A stretch of 64,000 bases of DNA from NCBI GenBank assembly GCA_003254905.1, contig QANU01070688.1, positions 127,726 through 191,725 on the forward strand, in the 5' to 3' direction. Positions 33,421 through 44,185 of this stretch are shown here, in pieces (the stretch's first letter is position 1; each line of letters opens with the position of its first letter). Below the pieces are notes generated by a model. That model ran no database searches. It saw only the letters and a list, made by a program, of their open reading frames with translations, and had not been told where the DNA came from. The stretch is from Nissolia schottii (Eukaryota; Streptophyta; Magnoliopsida; Fabales; Fabaceae). The position numbers were made by a program, and so were the translations under genes.

Positions 33421-33949
33421 AGGAAAAATGCATATTTTAGTCTTTGAAAGTGTAAGCACGAGTTATTTTAGTCATTGAAATTCAAAATTTAACTTTTTAA
33501 TTCTTGAAATTATAAGCTGCGAGTCAAATTAGTCCCTCAATTCATTATCATTATTGTATTGTCATGTTTTCACTAATTTTCGCATTAAATAAGAATGTAA
33601 TAATAATAGAGATTGTATCACAATACTAAAGACTAAAAATATGGTTGTGATGACACTTAGAGTTACAAATCTTAGTTGCTATTGTAGCTTCATTACCATC
33701 ATAACTGTTTTGGCGACCTCATTTGCAGTTTCAAGAGTAGTTACAGCTCATTTGCAATCTCAATTGTTGTAATTATCCATTTTAATGTGATAAATCAACG
33801 AAAATGTGACAATACAATAATGATAATGAACTGAAGGACTAATTTGACTTACAACTTACAATTTCGATAATTAAAAAGTTAAAATTTGAATTTGAAGGAC
33901 CAAAGTGATTCGAGTTTACACTTTCAGGGACCAAAATGAGCATTACCTT
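33421..33949. mobile_element. Mutator-type MITE with 9-bp target duplication (copy A)
   Basis: Starts AGGAAAAATGCATATTTTAG and ends CTCATTTTGG-type sequence inverted. It is flanked by ATAACTTTA on both sides (33412-33420, 33950-33958), a perfect 9-bp duplication typical of Mutator-like elements. The ends carry TTTGAAAGTGTAAGC / ACACTTTCAGGGACC in inverse orientation. No coding region. Confidence 0.85.
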
Positions 33950-34439
33950 ATAACTTTACATATACATTATCAATCTACAATACCTCTATAGATCTAACAT
34001 TCAAGTTCAATAAAATACTCTATCTTAGCAATCTGCCTAAAAACTTTACATATACCTTATCAATTTACAATAACTCTATAGATCTGACATTCAAGTTCAA
34101 TAAAATACTCATTTAATAACAATATTTTATCAATCTACCAAACAATTTATCTATAAATCTACAAATTTATACCACCATTTTTTACCTACACTAACCTAAC
34201 CTTTCTCTTATCAATCTACCAAACATTTTAATTATAAATCTAACATTGAGGGCATTTCATCAAACATTTTACTTGCACTAAAATTTTTCATAGTTTCTAC
34301 AACACTAGCATAAATAGAAACACAAAAACGTGGTCGTAAATATGTCTATGTATATGGATGTTCACTCAAGGTTGAATGTGGTCAATCTTGTTGAGACGCA
34401 TCAAATTTGCACTCTTCATTACAATACGAACAAAAAATT

Positions 34440-34636
34440 CAACCCCACAAAGATTTCTAAATCGACTCCTGTGTTTTTTTTAAAACAGGAGTCGATTTAA
34501 ATCGATTCCTGTTTTGAAAAAAAAATTAATTATTATTTACATGAGAGTTGATTTTAATCGACTTCCTTTATAAAAAAAATTGGTTTATTTTAAAAATAAC
34601 TTTGGAATTGATTCAGCGTAAGAATGACCTATTTTC
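34440..34636. repeat. Right terminal repeat of a Mutator-like element, copy A (palindromic)
   Basis: Contains AAATCGACTCCTGT facing ACAGGAGTCGATTT, then AAATCGATTCCTGTTTTG and GAGAGTTGATTTTAATCGAC, ending GACCTATTTTC. It matches the right terminal repeat of the full element at 38784-42977; the element's left part is missing from copy A. Confidence 0.7.
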
Positions 34637-35200
34637 TAGGATATTCTCTCTCATAAAAAACACATGATTCGGAATAACTAAAATAAGTTGAAACACATAC
34701 GGTAGAAGAGGTCACACATGAAACAGAAACCAAAACGAGCTAACATTTTCCGTTTGTCCTCTCCTTTAATTATTGGTGGGAACCAAAACGAGCTATTTTG
34801 ACTTAATGGCATTCAGACAGAAATTTTTGTTTATCACTATTACAAAATTAATACTTGTGTCTGTAACATTTTCCGATTGTCCCTCTCTCATTATGACTGA
34901 TTTAGAGATAAATTTAAATATATATCTAGATAATTATTATTTCTTAAGTTAGAGTTTTATTTTTCTTTTATAGACAAAACAAATTATTTGTAATACTAAA
35001 ATATTTGTCTGTAATATAGAATTTTTTTTACCATAATATCTGTCTATATTTAACATTTTTTTAGTAGTGTGTGGTGTTCACTTACTTTCCATATACTATT
35101 ATATGAGATTTTAATAGAGCTTGCACTCTATTGAGATCTCGTCCCATCGTAAATGGATAATGAATCGACACAATGCTTTATGTATATTTTTTTAATATTT

Positions 35201-36424
35201 TAAAAATTACATTCAATAAAATTTGAATCTAAAATCTTATGTATATTATTTAAATTCTTCCTCACTAAATCAATTCTAGTGGCTTAGTGTTTTATGTATA
35301 ATGAGTACAGATAATTTGTTTTTTACTATAATATATTCATGTTGATGCTCAATCATTATGCAATCATTCAATAAATATAGAAGTCGTCATTACACGTGGA
35401 CGGCAAGGCTCACGAGAATCTCGAGTGTCATGACAACATAGTAAATGTGTTAATGTCAAAGTTGGTGATTGAAAAATGTATTAGTGTTCAATTTTGTCTC
35501 TTAAATAAAAGGTTAAATATGTTTTTAATTCTTGTAAAATTAAAAATTTTGTATTTGGTTCTTGAATTTTTTTTAAGAATTAGTGAAAAATTTGTTAATT
35601 TGGTAAGTTTTAATCCTCGTGACATTAAAGGCTAATATGACCGTTACATGTGTCATGTGACACTACACATGACGTGTCATGTGACACATTTAATGGCGTC
35701 ACGTGTCACATCAACACTTAACGTCTTCTTCTAATGGCAGAGACTAAAACCTACCCAAAAAATTTTTCAACGAAAAAATTTTCAAGGACTAAACATAATT
35801 TTTAATTTTACAGAAATTAAAAACATATTTAACCCAAAAATTAAAGTATTAATTTAGTCTTAAGTTTTTTTTTCCGTTGTTTACGTTAGTCCCTTTATTT
35901 TTTACATACGTTTCTGAAAAAATTAGATGAAATAACTAAGTTAAGAACTTAAAAAAAATTTAAATACTAAATTGTCACTTTGACATTTTAGGATCAATTT
36001 GAACATTAAAATATTTTTCGGCGACCATCTCAAAAATTAACACTAAATAAATATTTCTTTAGTTTAAAAATTATTAGAAAATATAGATGATATAGTTGAT
36101 AGTTGTTATTGTAATGAATTAATTAGGATTAACTAATGGTTAGTTGTCATCATAAGCCTATATATAGGCTGCATCACTTGTAACTTTGTAACCTTTTTCA
36201 TTCTCTCAATTTCATTTTAGCAAATTCAGTTTCAATTTTCTCTTCTCTCTTTGGTACCATGAATTTCAACAAAAATAAAAGGGGAAACCTCGACCTTATT
36301 ATTTGTGCACCAAGTGTATTTCGAGTTGTTTAATAATCACTTTATCAACTTTCATTTCATTTATTATTTAACAAAATATTTGTGTTATTTGTATTTCACT
36401 TAAGATTTCTCCTACAAATCTGGC
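35201..36424. other. Spacer with MULE-type MITE, upstream of the BBI pseudogene
   Basis: Most of 35225-36311 is absent from duplication copy B. It contains the MITE at 35511-35834 and AT-rich sequence. No gene recognised. 36300-36424 is the conserved BBI promoter flank and holds the empty site of the fold-back found in copy B (TTTCATTTA, 36355-36363). Confidence 0.6.
35511..35834. mobile_element. MITE with GGTTAAATATGTTTTTAAT inverted ends
   Basis: Left GGTTAAATATGTTTTTAAT and right ATTAAAAACATATTTAACC are inverse copies, extended by TGTAAAATTAAAAA / TTTTTAATTTTACA. The centre has ACATGTGTCATGTGACAC and CGTGTCACAT palindromes. Ends of this type (GGGTTAAATATG) are frequent in legume genomes. 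No perfect 9-bp duplication is visible. Confidence 0.75.
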
Positions 36425-36433
36425 TATATTAAA
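36425..36433 (+). promoter_or_regulatory. TATA box of the BBI pseudogene
   Basis: TATATTAAA followed by GAGAGAGCCTCTGTCC, aligned with TATAAAAGAGAGAGCCTCTG of the intact copy at 45279. The promoter is still recognisable, so transcription of the pseudogene is possible. Confidence 0.65.
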
Positions 36434-36514
36434 GAGAGAGCCTCTGTCCGCGGGTTCTTGCCTCTTCACAACACAGAGAGTAAATATAGAGAGATATTAT
36501 AAAGAGAGGGAAAG

Positions 36515-36868
36515 ATGATGGAGATGAACAAGAAGATGGTGGTGGTGGTGAAGGTTGCTTCTTTGCTTTTCCTCATGGGATTCTCTGCCACCGTTGAAGC
36601 CGGTCGCCAGCAACTCTTCGACCCAAACTTCAATGTCATCACTCAGGTGCTCAACAAACGTGATGATGCATCATCATCATCATCGTCAACCACAGAGGAG
36701 TGCTGTCATTTCTGCGGTTCCACGCATATAATATTCCTGTGAGCTTGTGTATATATAGACGTATTGGAATTTTGCCATGCCTCTTGCAAAGCTTGCGCTT
36801 GCACAGATTCTAATCCTCCACAGTGTCGCTGCCAAGATTTCACAATAGAAATGATCTTTTACTATTAA
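36515..36868 (+). pseudogene. Bowman-Birk inhibitor pseudogene
   Basis: Signal peptide and prodomain are intact (MMEMNKKMVVVVKVASLLFL... then VEAGRQQLFDPNF) and the mature part begins EECCHFCGSTH. Against the intact paralogue at 45367 there is a 10-base deletion after CACGCATATA, which brings in a stop at 36740-36742. A 4-base TATA insertion about 20 bases later would restore the frame. The rest is readable but broken: TGC to TGC-CATGCC changes (CPAS to CHAS), the CTDSNPPQC loop kept, then homology ends at CAAGATTTCAC and the C-terminal two cysteines are replaced by unrelated codons. The encoded product would lack the whole inhibitory core. Confidence 0.92.
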
Positions 36869-36879
36869 TGCATTATAAT

Positions 36880-37080
36880 CATTTTATATTTTAAAGCGGC
36901 TTAATAATATATTTATCAAACATCATTCTTATGGCTTCTACTTATTGACAACAATTTTGTATTATTTTACTAAAAAATACTATTATAACTTTTCAAGAGC
37001 AGCTTTTAGAGAATCTAGAGAGCTAACAACTTTTAGAAAGTCATAACATTACCAAACCAAGTCAAAATCCGTCAGCAACA
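36880..37080 (+). repeat. Dispersed repeat family R1, copy 2
   Basis: Shares CATTATTTTACTAA/TTTTACCAA, ATAACTTTTCAAGAGCAG, AGAGCTMAACAACTTTT and TTACCAAACCAAGT with 47050-47275. It begins within 40 bases of the point where BBI homology stops, so its arrival may have truncated the pseudogene. Confidence 0.65.
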
Positions 37081-38783
37081 CCATTGGATATATCACCAAT
37101 AAAATCTGTCGCTATTCAACATTTTTCTTGTCGTGTTCCCCATGATTAGTTCATACGCAGTAATTAAGCTTGAATCCATATCTAAATAAGGGAAACTTAA
37201 TCACCTCAATATCACAAAACCTCTTACATGTGCACTGGGCATAATGACACCAATATTCTGCCAAGTTAAAAAATATTTCATTTGACGTGCAATCGTAATG
37301 AAATCCTTCTCAACACGCTCATAAAATTATGGTTTCCGTCTCCCTATTGGGGTGCAACATATCATACATCTAGGATTGGTTATGAAAAAACATTGGTTCT
37401 AATTTAAAATGTGGAATTGTTTTGACATTAGAAGTAAAATGCTTAAATTGTTACTAAAATGATTAAATTGAAATGGATGAGAGAGAGCATGGTTGATAAA
37501 GTAACACACCCGGGAAAGACTAACTAGAATGAAAAATGCAAGTAGCCCAATCTCAACGCAATTAGCCAAATACACAAATCAATAAAAGCAACTAAAGACA
37601 TGCACAAGCAGAGTGAGCAATCATTTTTTACGGCAAGCATTCCTATTAAATAATGTTCACAAAAGGATATTAACTGAACAAGAAGTAACATAAAGAAAAT
37701 AAGACATCATCAATAGTTAGTTTCTTCAATATTCCTTTATTGTTAATCTTTTCTTTTGGAGATATGCATTCCCTTGTCTCCCACCCTCTATTCCCAAATT
37801 AGAACACGAAACTTGAGACAAGTTATTTGAGACAGCAAGTTATTTTCTTACTTACTTTCAACCGATTATAATAGTGGGAAAGAGAGAAAAAAAAATAGAA
37901 ATTTGAGACAGTAAGTTATTTTCTTTCAAAGCTTGCCAGCAAAGGCGAAACGCCCAATTTCTACAATTAAAGCCACCATGTTGAAAAAAGATGGCAAAAT
38001 AAGTACAAACTGTCCCAACACATGCATAAAGGAAATCATGACAAATTAGTCGTATTACATTTTACAAGGATTAAAATCAAATAGAAGAAACAGTTGTTTT
38101 CTTTAAATTTCTTATCAATTCTGTTTGTAGCATTTTCATAACAACATCCACTCTCTGCAAGAACTTCAGCATGGTTCAAAACTTAAAGAGTGAATACAAG
38201 ACATTTACATGATTGAATAGATTCACAAAAATTGTAGTGGCACTAGAAAGTGCAAACTACAATAATTAATGAGATCTACTTTTGGTTAATGTCCATTTCA
38301 TTGTGGGGATATAGGACAAAAAAAGGGATTAAGAAACTCTATAGCTAAAACCTATACAAAGTCATGTGTTTGAATTGCATAAGAAGTCTGAAATATAAAT
38401 ACTAACATACATACTTGGAGTTTTGGAATACACTACAAAACCTGATTTGCAGGAGATATAAATATCAAGGAAGCAGCAAGCCCAGATACGACATACTTGG
38501 TCAGCACCTTACTTGGGAGCTCCAATGAGCACTTAAAAAATGTTCTTTATGAAACACCCCTACATTGCCTATTTGATCAACAATTAACACAAAATGCAAG
38601 ATTGAGTATCCTATTTTTGCAAAAGGCTATAGTTATGGAATCTATCAACGATGAGACAAAAATTGCACTTTTAGAATTCCAATTCAAATGGAAGGTATCA
38701 CGTAATTTTCTAAAAATTATCATGCAAACAAAGTTTTAGGACCATAACAAGTAAAGTTGGATTTTTAACCGAAATAAAACATA
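37081..38783. other. Non-coding intergenic DNA
   Basis: No gene recognised. GAGACAGTAAGTTATTTTCTT recurs near 37830 and 37905 as a short direct duplication. Minor ORFs (80 codons at 38497) show no motif. Confidence 0.4.
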
Positions 38784-38990
38784 GAAAATAGGTCATTCCT
38801 ACAATGAACTAATTATAAAGCTGTTCTTAAAATAAATCAATTTCTTTATAAAGGAAAATCGACTCCCGTGTAAGTAATGATTATTTTTTTTACAAGATAA
38901 GAGTCAATTGAAATCGACTCCAGTGTAAAAAATTATAATTTTTATTTAAAAACAGGAGTCGATTTAAATCAACTTTTGTGTATTATGTCC
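38784..38990. repeat. Left terminal inverted repeat (palindromic)
   Basis: Shares AATTATAAAGCTGTTC, AATCGACTCCCGTGTAAGTAAT and ACAGGAGTCGATTTAAATC-like words with the reverse complement of 42790-42977, with roughly 80% agreement by eye. Confidence 0.7.
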
Positions 38991-39349
38991 AAAATCAGAT
39001 CTATAAATGAGTGAGAAGTTAGTAGAGATTTTAATATATTACAATGGTGAGAAAAAAAAAAGGAACAATACAAAATTGCTATAGATGACTTATTATGTAT
39101 TGTTCCATGATATGCCTATTTATGGCTCCCTTTTATGGATGAATTGTTACTCGTTATGTCATTTTTTGTTAAGCTGTTGTTAGTAAGTTTATTCTTTATT
39201 CATACCTATACAAATAAGTCATAAGAAAATAACAAACACAACGAAATGAATCACATAAGAAGGTAACATACATAAAGTTACATAAAGTTACATTAAAGTT
39301 ACAAAATAATATACACAACCAAAATAATCATAAATTATCTATCTGGACA

Positions 39350-41560
39350 TGGTATTTTCCTCCCATGTGGTACATCGGCGTGTGCCTCAGACAATTGGAG
39401 CTTGCAAAGATCCCCTGGCCTCGTCTTCACTTTGTGATAAGCCTGACGAAGGAGACACTGCTTGCTCTAAGGCACCGAGAAGATCCGCTCTATGTCAGTC
39501 ATGTTGGGGGAGCGTTGGGCCTAACACCTGATGGGGGAAGGCAGCAAGAAATGTCGAACCAACTCCACATCCTCGTCGGTACCCAAGAACTTGTCCTTCC
39601 AAAGTGGTGCACCCAGCATCTGCAGCTAAGGTCGATAGACATCGCCCACTGGAGTTTGTGGCTCTGGCGAGAAGACCCCGCCTAAAGTCAGTCTAGTGTC
39701 AACCTGAACAAACTAGGTCTCAGGCCCTGGCCCTGAAGGATACAATGTCGATGCAGTGACAAATCTGGGATACGGCTCCTGGTGCTGCAAAAACCCACCG
39801 ACGCCTTCCGTCCTGCACAGTGACCGCTAGAAGCACCACTGTACTATGTAAGGTGACTGCTAGAAGCACCACCATACTCTGCAGGGTGACTGCTAGAACC
39901 ACCATCTATCGGCTGGGTCGACTTATCATCCTGGCCAGCATCTGCATATGCTTGCTTTTGGGGGACTCGTCATCCACATTAATATCAAAGTCCTCAAATA
40001 CAAAGTCATAATCATTGGGTCTTCGTACTGGCACTAGGAAGCACGTGTCCCTCCCCTCTTCCTAATTGGTAGTGTGCGTTGGTCAGGAGTAGGAGTAGGA
40101 ACTGCAACTAGAGGTGGTGCTGCAGGAGCCTCGTGAGGAACATCACCTGGCAACTCCCTCAATGCTGGCTCAATATCTTTGAGAGAAAATCATAGAAACC
40201 TCTGCGTTGAGTCCTTGTACCACTGAAAGTATTGGAGGAAGGGCTTGGAGTCTGTAGTAAGGGAGTACGAAACTACCTTATCTGCACAAGTATCCCATGC
40301 CTCGTGTCATCTCGCATGAAAAACATGCAAGTCGGTCCCCTCAATACCCTTTGCATCCTTCGCGTGCATCTAATCGATGTCAATCGGGAGCTGGGGTATC
40401 TATTGGGCACCACTGAACTGCCGAACCACATGGTCTGCGTGGTGCCACTCAATTATAGTGAAGCAGATAATGGCAATATTTGATGCCCATATCACCTGCT
40501 CATCATATACCCACCTAGGAATCACCGCATGAACAGCTAGCTCATTATACGACATCTGCAATATTAAAATAAAACATATTTTAGACTCAATTATAAACCA
40601 ACGTATCATAAATGAATTGATAATTGAAACCATAGAAAGGTAATTTGTTCGACTTATCCTGTATACGCCAAGCTGTCAAGCTGGCCACGATAATCTACCT
40701 GTGGATCCTCCTTCGATGGCTTAGTGTTCATCTTAACATAACACCATCTGCACAACAAAAATAGAATATCATGTTACAAATCAATAATTCAAATACATTA
40801 CTATTCATCAGCAAAATAAACTAAAGCTTTTACCGTATGTACCTTATAACCAATGAGAACGTAATATGTCCACCAGGATGAGCTAGTTGGGGCATTCTCA
40901 TCCAAGACCATATGTGTAGTAGTCCTGCATAACCTCCAAACTCAGTCACAGTGAATTTGGTTGTACGACACAACTCCTAGTACAACTATGCCAAGATTGC
41001 TGACCCCAGCTATATGTCCTCGTCTCTGCCAAGTCTTTAAGCAGTCCTCGATTTGTCACACAAGAGGAATCCTTCAAGCACAAATAGAATGTACGCCTGA
41101 GTGTACCGTAGAATCGTCAACTAGTCTGCTTGTCCTTTCCTGGTTAAGAAGGTACATGTGTTGGACCCACTTAAGCATCATAGTAGATCCCGTTTTGTAC
41201 TATTGTGGGGGACTTTCTTTGAGCAACTCCTCACACAACGGCCACTAGCTCCTATCGTTGAAGGGAGTTACTCAGTCTCCGGTCCATTCGGTAACAACCC
41301 GACCTTCAACGGGAAGGCTGAGTATCACTGCAACTTCTTGTAGTGTGATCGTGCACTCTCCAAATGATAGATGGAAAGTGTGAGTCTCAGGATGACACCT
41401 CTCTACCAGGGCACTAACCAATGCTCTGTCGTATTAGAATGTTGGCATGATACGCACAACATCTTGGAATATGGTAGCCACCAGTCCTTGCTCCATCAGC
41501 GGATGCGGCTCATGAAAATTTGTGTATCACCGAGTCCCCAACACACGAGCCTACAAAAAT
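39350..41560 (-). pseudogene. Plant mobile domain (PMD / MAIN-like) gene remnant
   Basis: On the minus strand from about 41440 down, frames give SALVERCHPETHTFHLSFGE, then CTITLQEVAVILSLPVEGRVV, the hallmark of PMD proteins ('LVERWRPETHTFHLP-x-GE-x-TITLxDVxxLLGLPxxG'). Further down come WVQHMYLLNQE and HMVLDENAP in broken frames. Internal stops occur within the first 100 codons (for example after the EWTGD segment). The 39350-40200 part is GC-richer and repetitive (ACTGCTAGAAGCACCAC repeats near 39825-39905), probably the low-complexity C-terminus. PMD proteins related to MAIN act in silencing and meristem maintenance; transposon-borne ones have unknown roles. Confidence 0.65.
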
Positions 41561-41752
41561 ATATAAAAGTGTATTCATACTAATTATGCTCATAAAAAAT
41601 GACTCAAAATAAAATTATAAAATACGACAACACATGCTGCGAAATTGGTTTCTTTTACAGTGAAATCCATAAATTAATTGACAACTATAGCATTCAAGTT
41701 CCCAAAAACTCTATAGATCTAACATATACCGTGTCAATCTATAATAACTTTA

Positions 41753-42282
41753 TGAACGAATGCACATTTTAGTCCTTGAAAGTGTAAGCCCGAGTCATTT
41801 TAGTCATTGAATTTCAAAATTTAATTTTTTAATCCTTGAAATTGTAAGTTGCAAGTCAAATTAGTCCCTCAATTCATTATCATTATTGTATTGTCATGTT
41901 TTCACTAATTTTTCGCATTAAATGAGAATGTAATAACAATAGAGGTGGTGTCGCAACACTAAAGACTAAAAATATGGTTGTGATGACACTTAGAGTTATA
42001 AATCTTAGTTGCTATTGTAGCTTTATTACCATCATAACTGTTTTGGTGACCTCATTTGTAGTTTTAAGAGTAGTTACAACTCATTTGCAATCTCAATTAT
42101 CGTAATTATCCATTTTAATTTGATAAATCAACGAAAATGTAACAATACAGTAATGATAATGAACTGAAGGACTAATTTGACTTACAACTTACAATTTCAA
42201 TAATTAAAAAGTTAAAATTTGAATTTGAAGGACCAAAGTGATTCGAGTTTACACTTTCAGAGACCAAAACGAGCATTACCTC
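41753..42282. mobile_element. Mutator-type MITE with 9-bp target duplication (copy B)
   Basis: Same insertion as 33421-33949, with the identical flanking ATAACTTTA (41744-41752, 42283-42291). Its first bases have changed to TGAACGAATGCACATTTTAG. Confidence 0.85.
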
Positions 42283-42789
42283 ATAACTTTACATATACAT
42301 TATCAATCTACAATAGCTCTATAGATCTAACATTCAAGTTTAATAAAATACTCTATCTTAGCAATCTACCTAAAAATTTACATATACCTTATCAATCTAC
42401 AATAACTCTATAAATCTAACATTCAAGTTCAATAAAATACTCATTCAATAACAACATTTTATCAATCTACCAAACAATTTATCTATAAATCTATAAATCT
42501 ATACTACCATTTTTTACCTACACTAACCTAACCTTTTTCTTATCAATCTACCAAACATTTTAATTACAAATCTATAAATCTAACATTGAGGGCATTTCAT
42601 TAAACACTTTACTTGCACTAAAATTTTTCGTAGTTTCTACAACACTAGCATAAATAAAAAAAACAAAAACGTTGTGGTAAAAATGTCTACGTATCTGGAT
42701 GTTCACTCGAGGTTGAATGTGGTCAATCTTGTTCAGACGCATCAAATTTGCACTCTTCATTACAGTACGAACAAAAAATTCAACCCCAC

Positions 42790-42977
42790 AAGATTTCTAA
42801 ATCGACTCCTGTGTTTTTTTAATAACATGATGAGTCAATTTAAATCGATTCATGTTTAAAAAAAATTAATTATTACTTACACGAGAGTTGATTTTAATCG
42901 ACTCTCTTTATAAAAAAAATTTAGTTTATTTTATGAACAACTTTATAATTGATTCATTGTAAGAATGTGCTATTTTC
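42790..42977. repeat. Right terminal inverted repeat (palindromic)
   Basis: Inverse partner of 38784-38990 and direct homologue of 34440-34636 in duplication copy A. It contains the GACTCCTGTG / CGATTCATGT / GAGAGTTGATTTTAATCGAC series. Confidence 0.7.
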
Positions 42978-44176
42978 TAGGATATTCTCTCTCATAAAAA
43001 ACACGTGATTCGGAATAACTAAACTAAATTGGAACACATACAGTAGAAGAGACACACATGAAACAGAAACCAAGGAAAGAGGAGGAGAAGCACAAATAAG
43101 CATCTCCAAGTCATTTTTGCTCTGATTCTAATTCTAATTCTAAAGACAATAACACCAATGTAGGCATACCACAAAACCTAGCCACTAAAATCAAATTAAA
43201 ATAACAACATTAGTTCATCAAACAAATCCCTTACTCTTCTCAGCGAACAGCATAATTATTCTTCAGTAACATAAAATCCAATTCAGTTTCTATTTCACCA
43301 CTTTTCTAACACATTGAACAATAAGCACCTAATAATGACGACAATAAAGACATTGCGGGAATGAGAGGCCGAGGTCGACGGCAAAATGGCAGAGAATGGT
43401 GGTGGTGGTGGGCGGCAGTGACAAAGGCAGAGAGTAGCGGTGGTGGTGAGCGGAGCGAGGCAGTGGTGGGCGTCATTAGGGCACCTTGGCTGTGATTGAG
43501 TGAGAATACGAAAAAGAAATTTCTGTTTCCTTCAAGGTTTTCACTTCCTTCCTTCCGCATCAATAGTGGGAACTAAAGCGAACCATTTTGATTTAATGGC
43601 ACATTTACAAAAATTTCTATATGTAACTATTAAAAAAAAATTTAATTTAACATTTATAGACAGTAATTTGTCTCTAACATTTTCCGTTTGTCCTCTCCTT
43701 TAATTATTGGTGGGGACCAAAACGAGCTATTTTGATTTAATGGCATACAGATAGAAATTTATGTCTATAACTATTACAAAATTAATATTTGTGTATGTAA
43801 CATTTTCCGTTTGATTTAGAGACAAATTTAAGTATATATCTAGATAATTATTATTTCTTAAGTTAGAGTTTTATTTTTTTTATAGACAAAAAGATTTATT
43901 TGTAATAATAAAATATTTGTCTATAATATAGACAATTTTTTTTTACCATAAAATTTGTTTATATTTAACATTTTTTTAGTAGTGTGTCGTGTTCACTTAC
44001 TTCCCATATACTATTATTTGAGATTTTAATAGAGTTTACATTTCATTGAGATTTCGTTCTATTGTAAATGGATAATGAGTTGACACAATGTCTTATGTAT
44101 ATTTTTTTTATATTTTAAAAATTACCTTCAATAAAGTGTATTTCGAGTTGTTTACTAATCACTTTATTAACTTGCA
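42978..44176. other. Spacer of duplication copy B with a block missing from copy A
   Basis: 43066-43680 has no counterpart in copy A. It includes a GC-rich GGTGGTGGTG-type segment (43375-43470) whose minus frame is His/Ser/Pro-rich (85 codons at 43306-43563); I regard it as low complexity. Copy A may have lost this block by recombination between ACCAAAACGAGC repeats. 43985-43975 region ends TTTTTTAGTAGTGTG, resembling a CACTACTAAAAAA transposon end. Confidence 0.45.
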
Positions 44177-44185
44177 TTTCATTTA

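Larger units (their letters stand above)
33084..36868 (+). repeat. Segmental duplication, copy A
   Basis: Begins CAATGCTCTGTCGTATTGGAACG and matches 41419 onward nearly base for base to about 34700. It matches again at 34740-35200 (copy B 43690-44130) and at 36312-36843 (copy B 44140-44185 plus 45210-45702), where it includes a BBI gene. Copy A has extra DNA at about 35225-36311; copy B has extra DNA at about 43066-43680 and the fold-back at 44186-45208. Both share a MITE in the same position, so duplication followed that insertion. Confidence 0.85.
38784..42977 (-). mobile_element. Mutator-like element carrying a plant-mobile-domain gene
   Basis: The left end (GAAAATAGGTCATTCCTACA...) and the right end (inverse of GAAAATAGCACATTCTTACA) form terminal inverted repeats of roughly 200 bp, both packed with AATCGACTC palindromes. 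Between them the minus strand holds a decayed plant-mobile-domain (PMD) gene. PMD proteins are known cargo of some plant Mutator elements. A MITE sits inside (41753-42282). Possible 9-bp flanks TAAAACATA / TAGGATATT match at only 5 positions, so termini are tentative. Confidence 0.6.

Noticed and set aside
34810-35080. Possible CACTA-type transposon end TTTTTTAGTAGTGTG
   Set aside because: Only one end is visible in each duplicate, with no partner terminus or 3-bp duplication.
43306-43563. Minus-strand 85-codon His/Ser/Pro-rich ORF
   Set aside because: Derived from a GGTGGTGG low-complexity tract with no conserved motif; it has no counterpart in duplication copy A.
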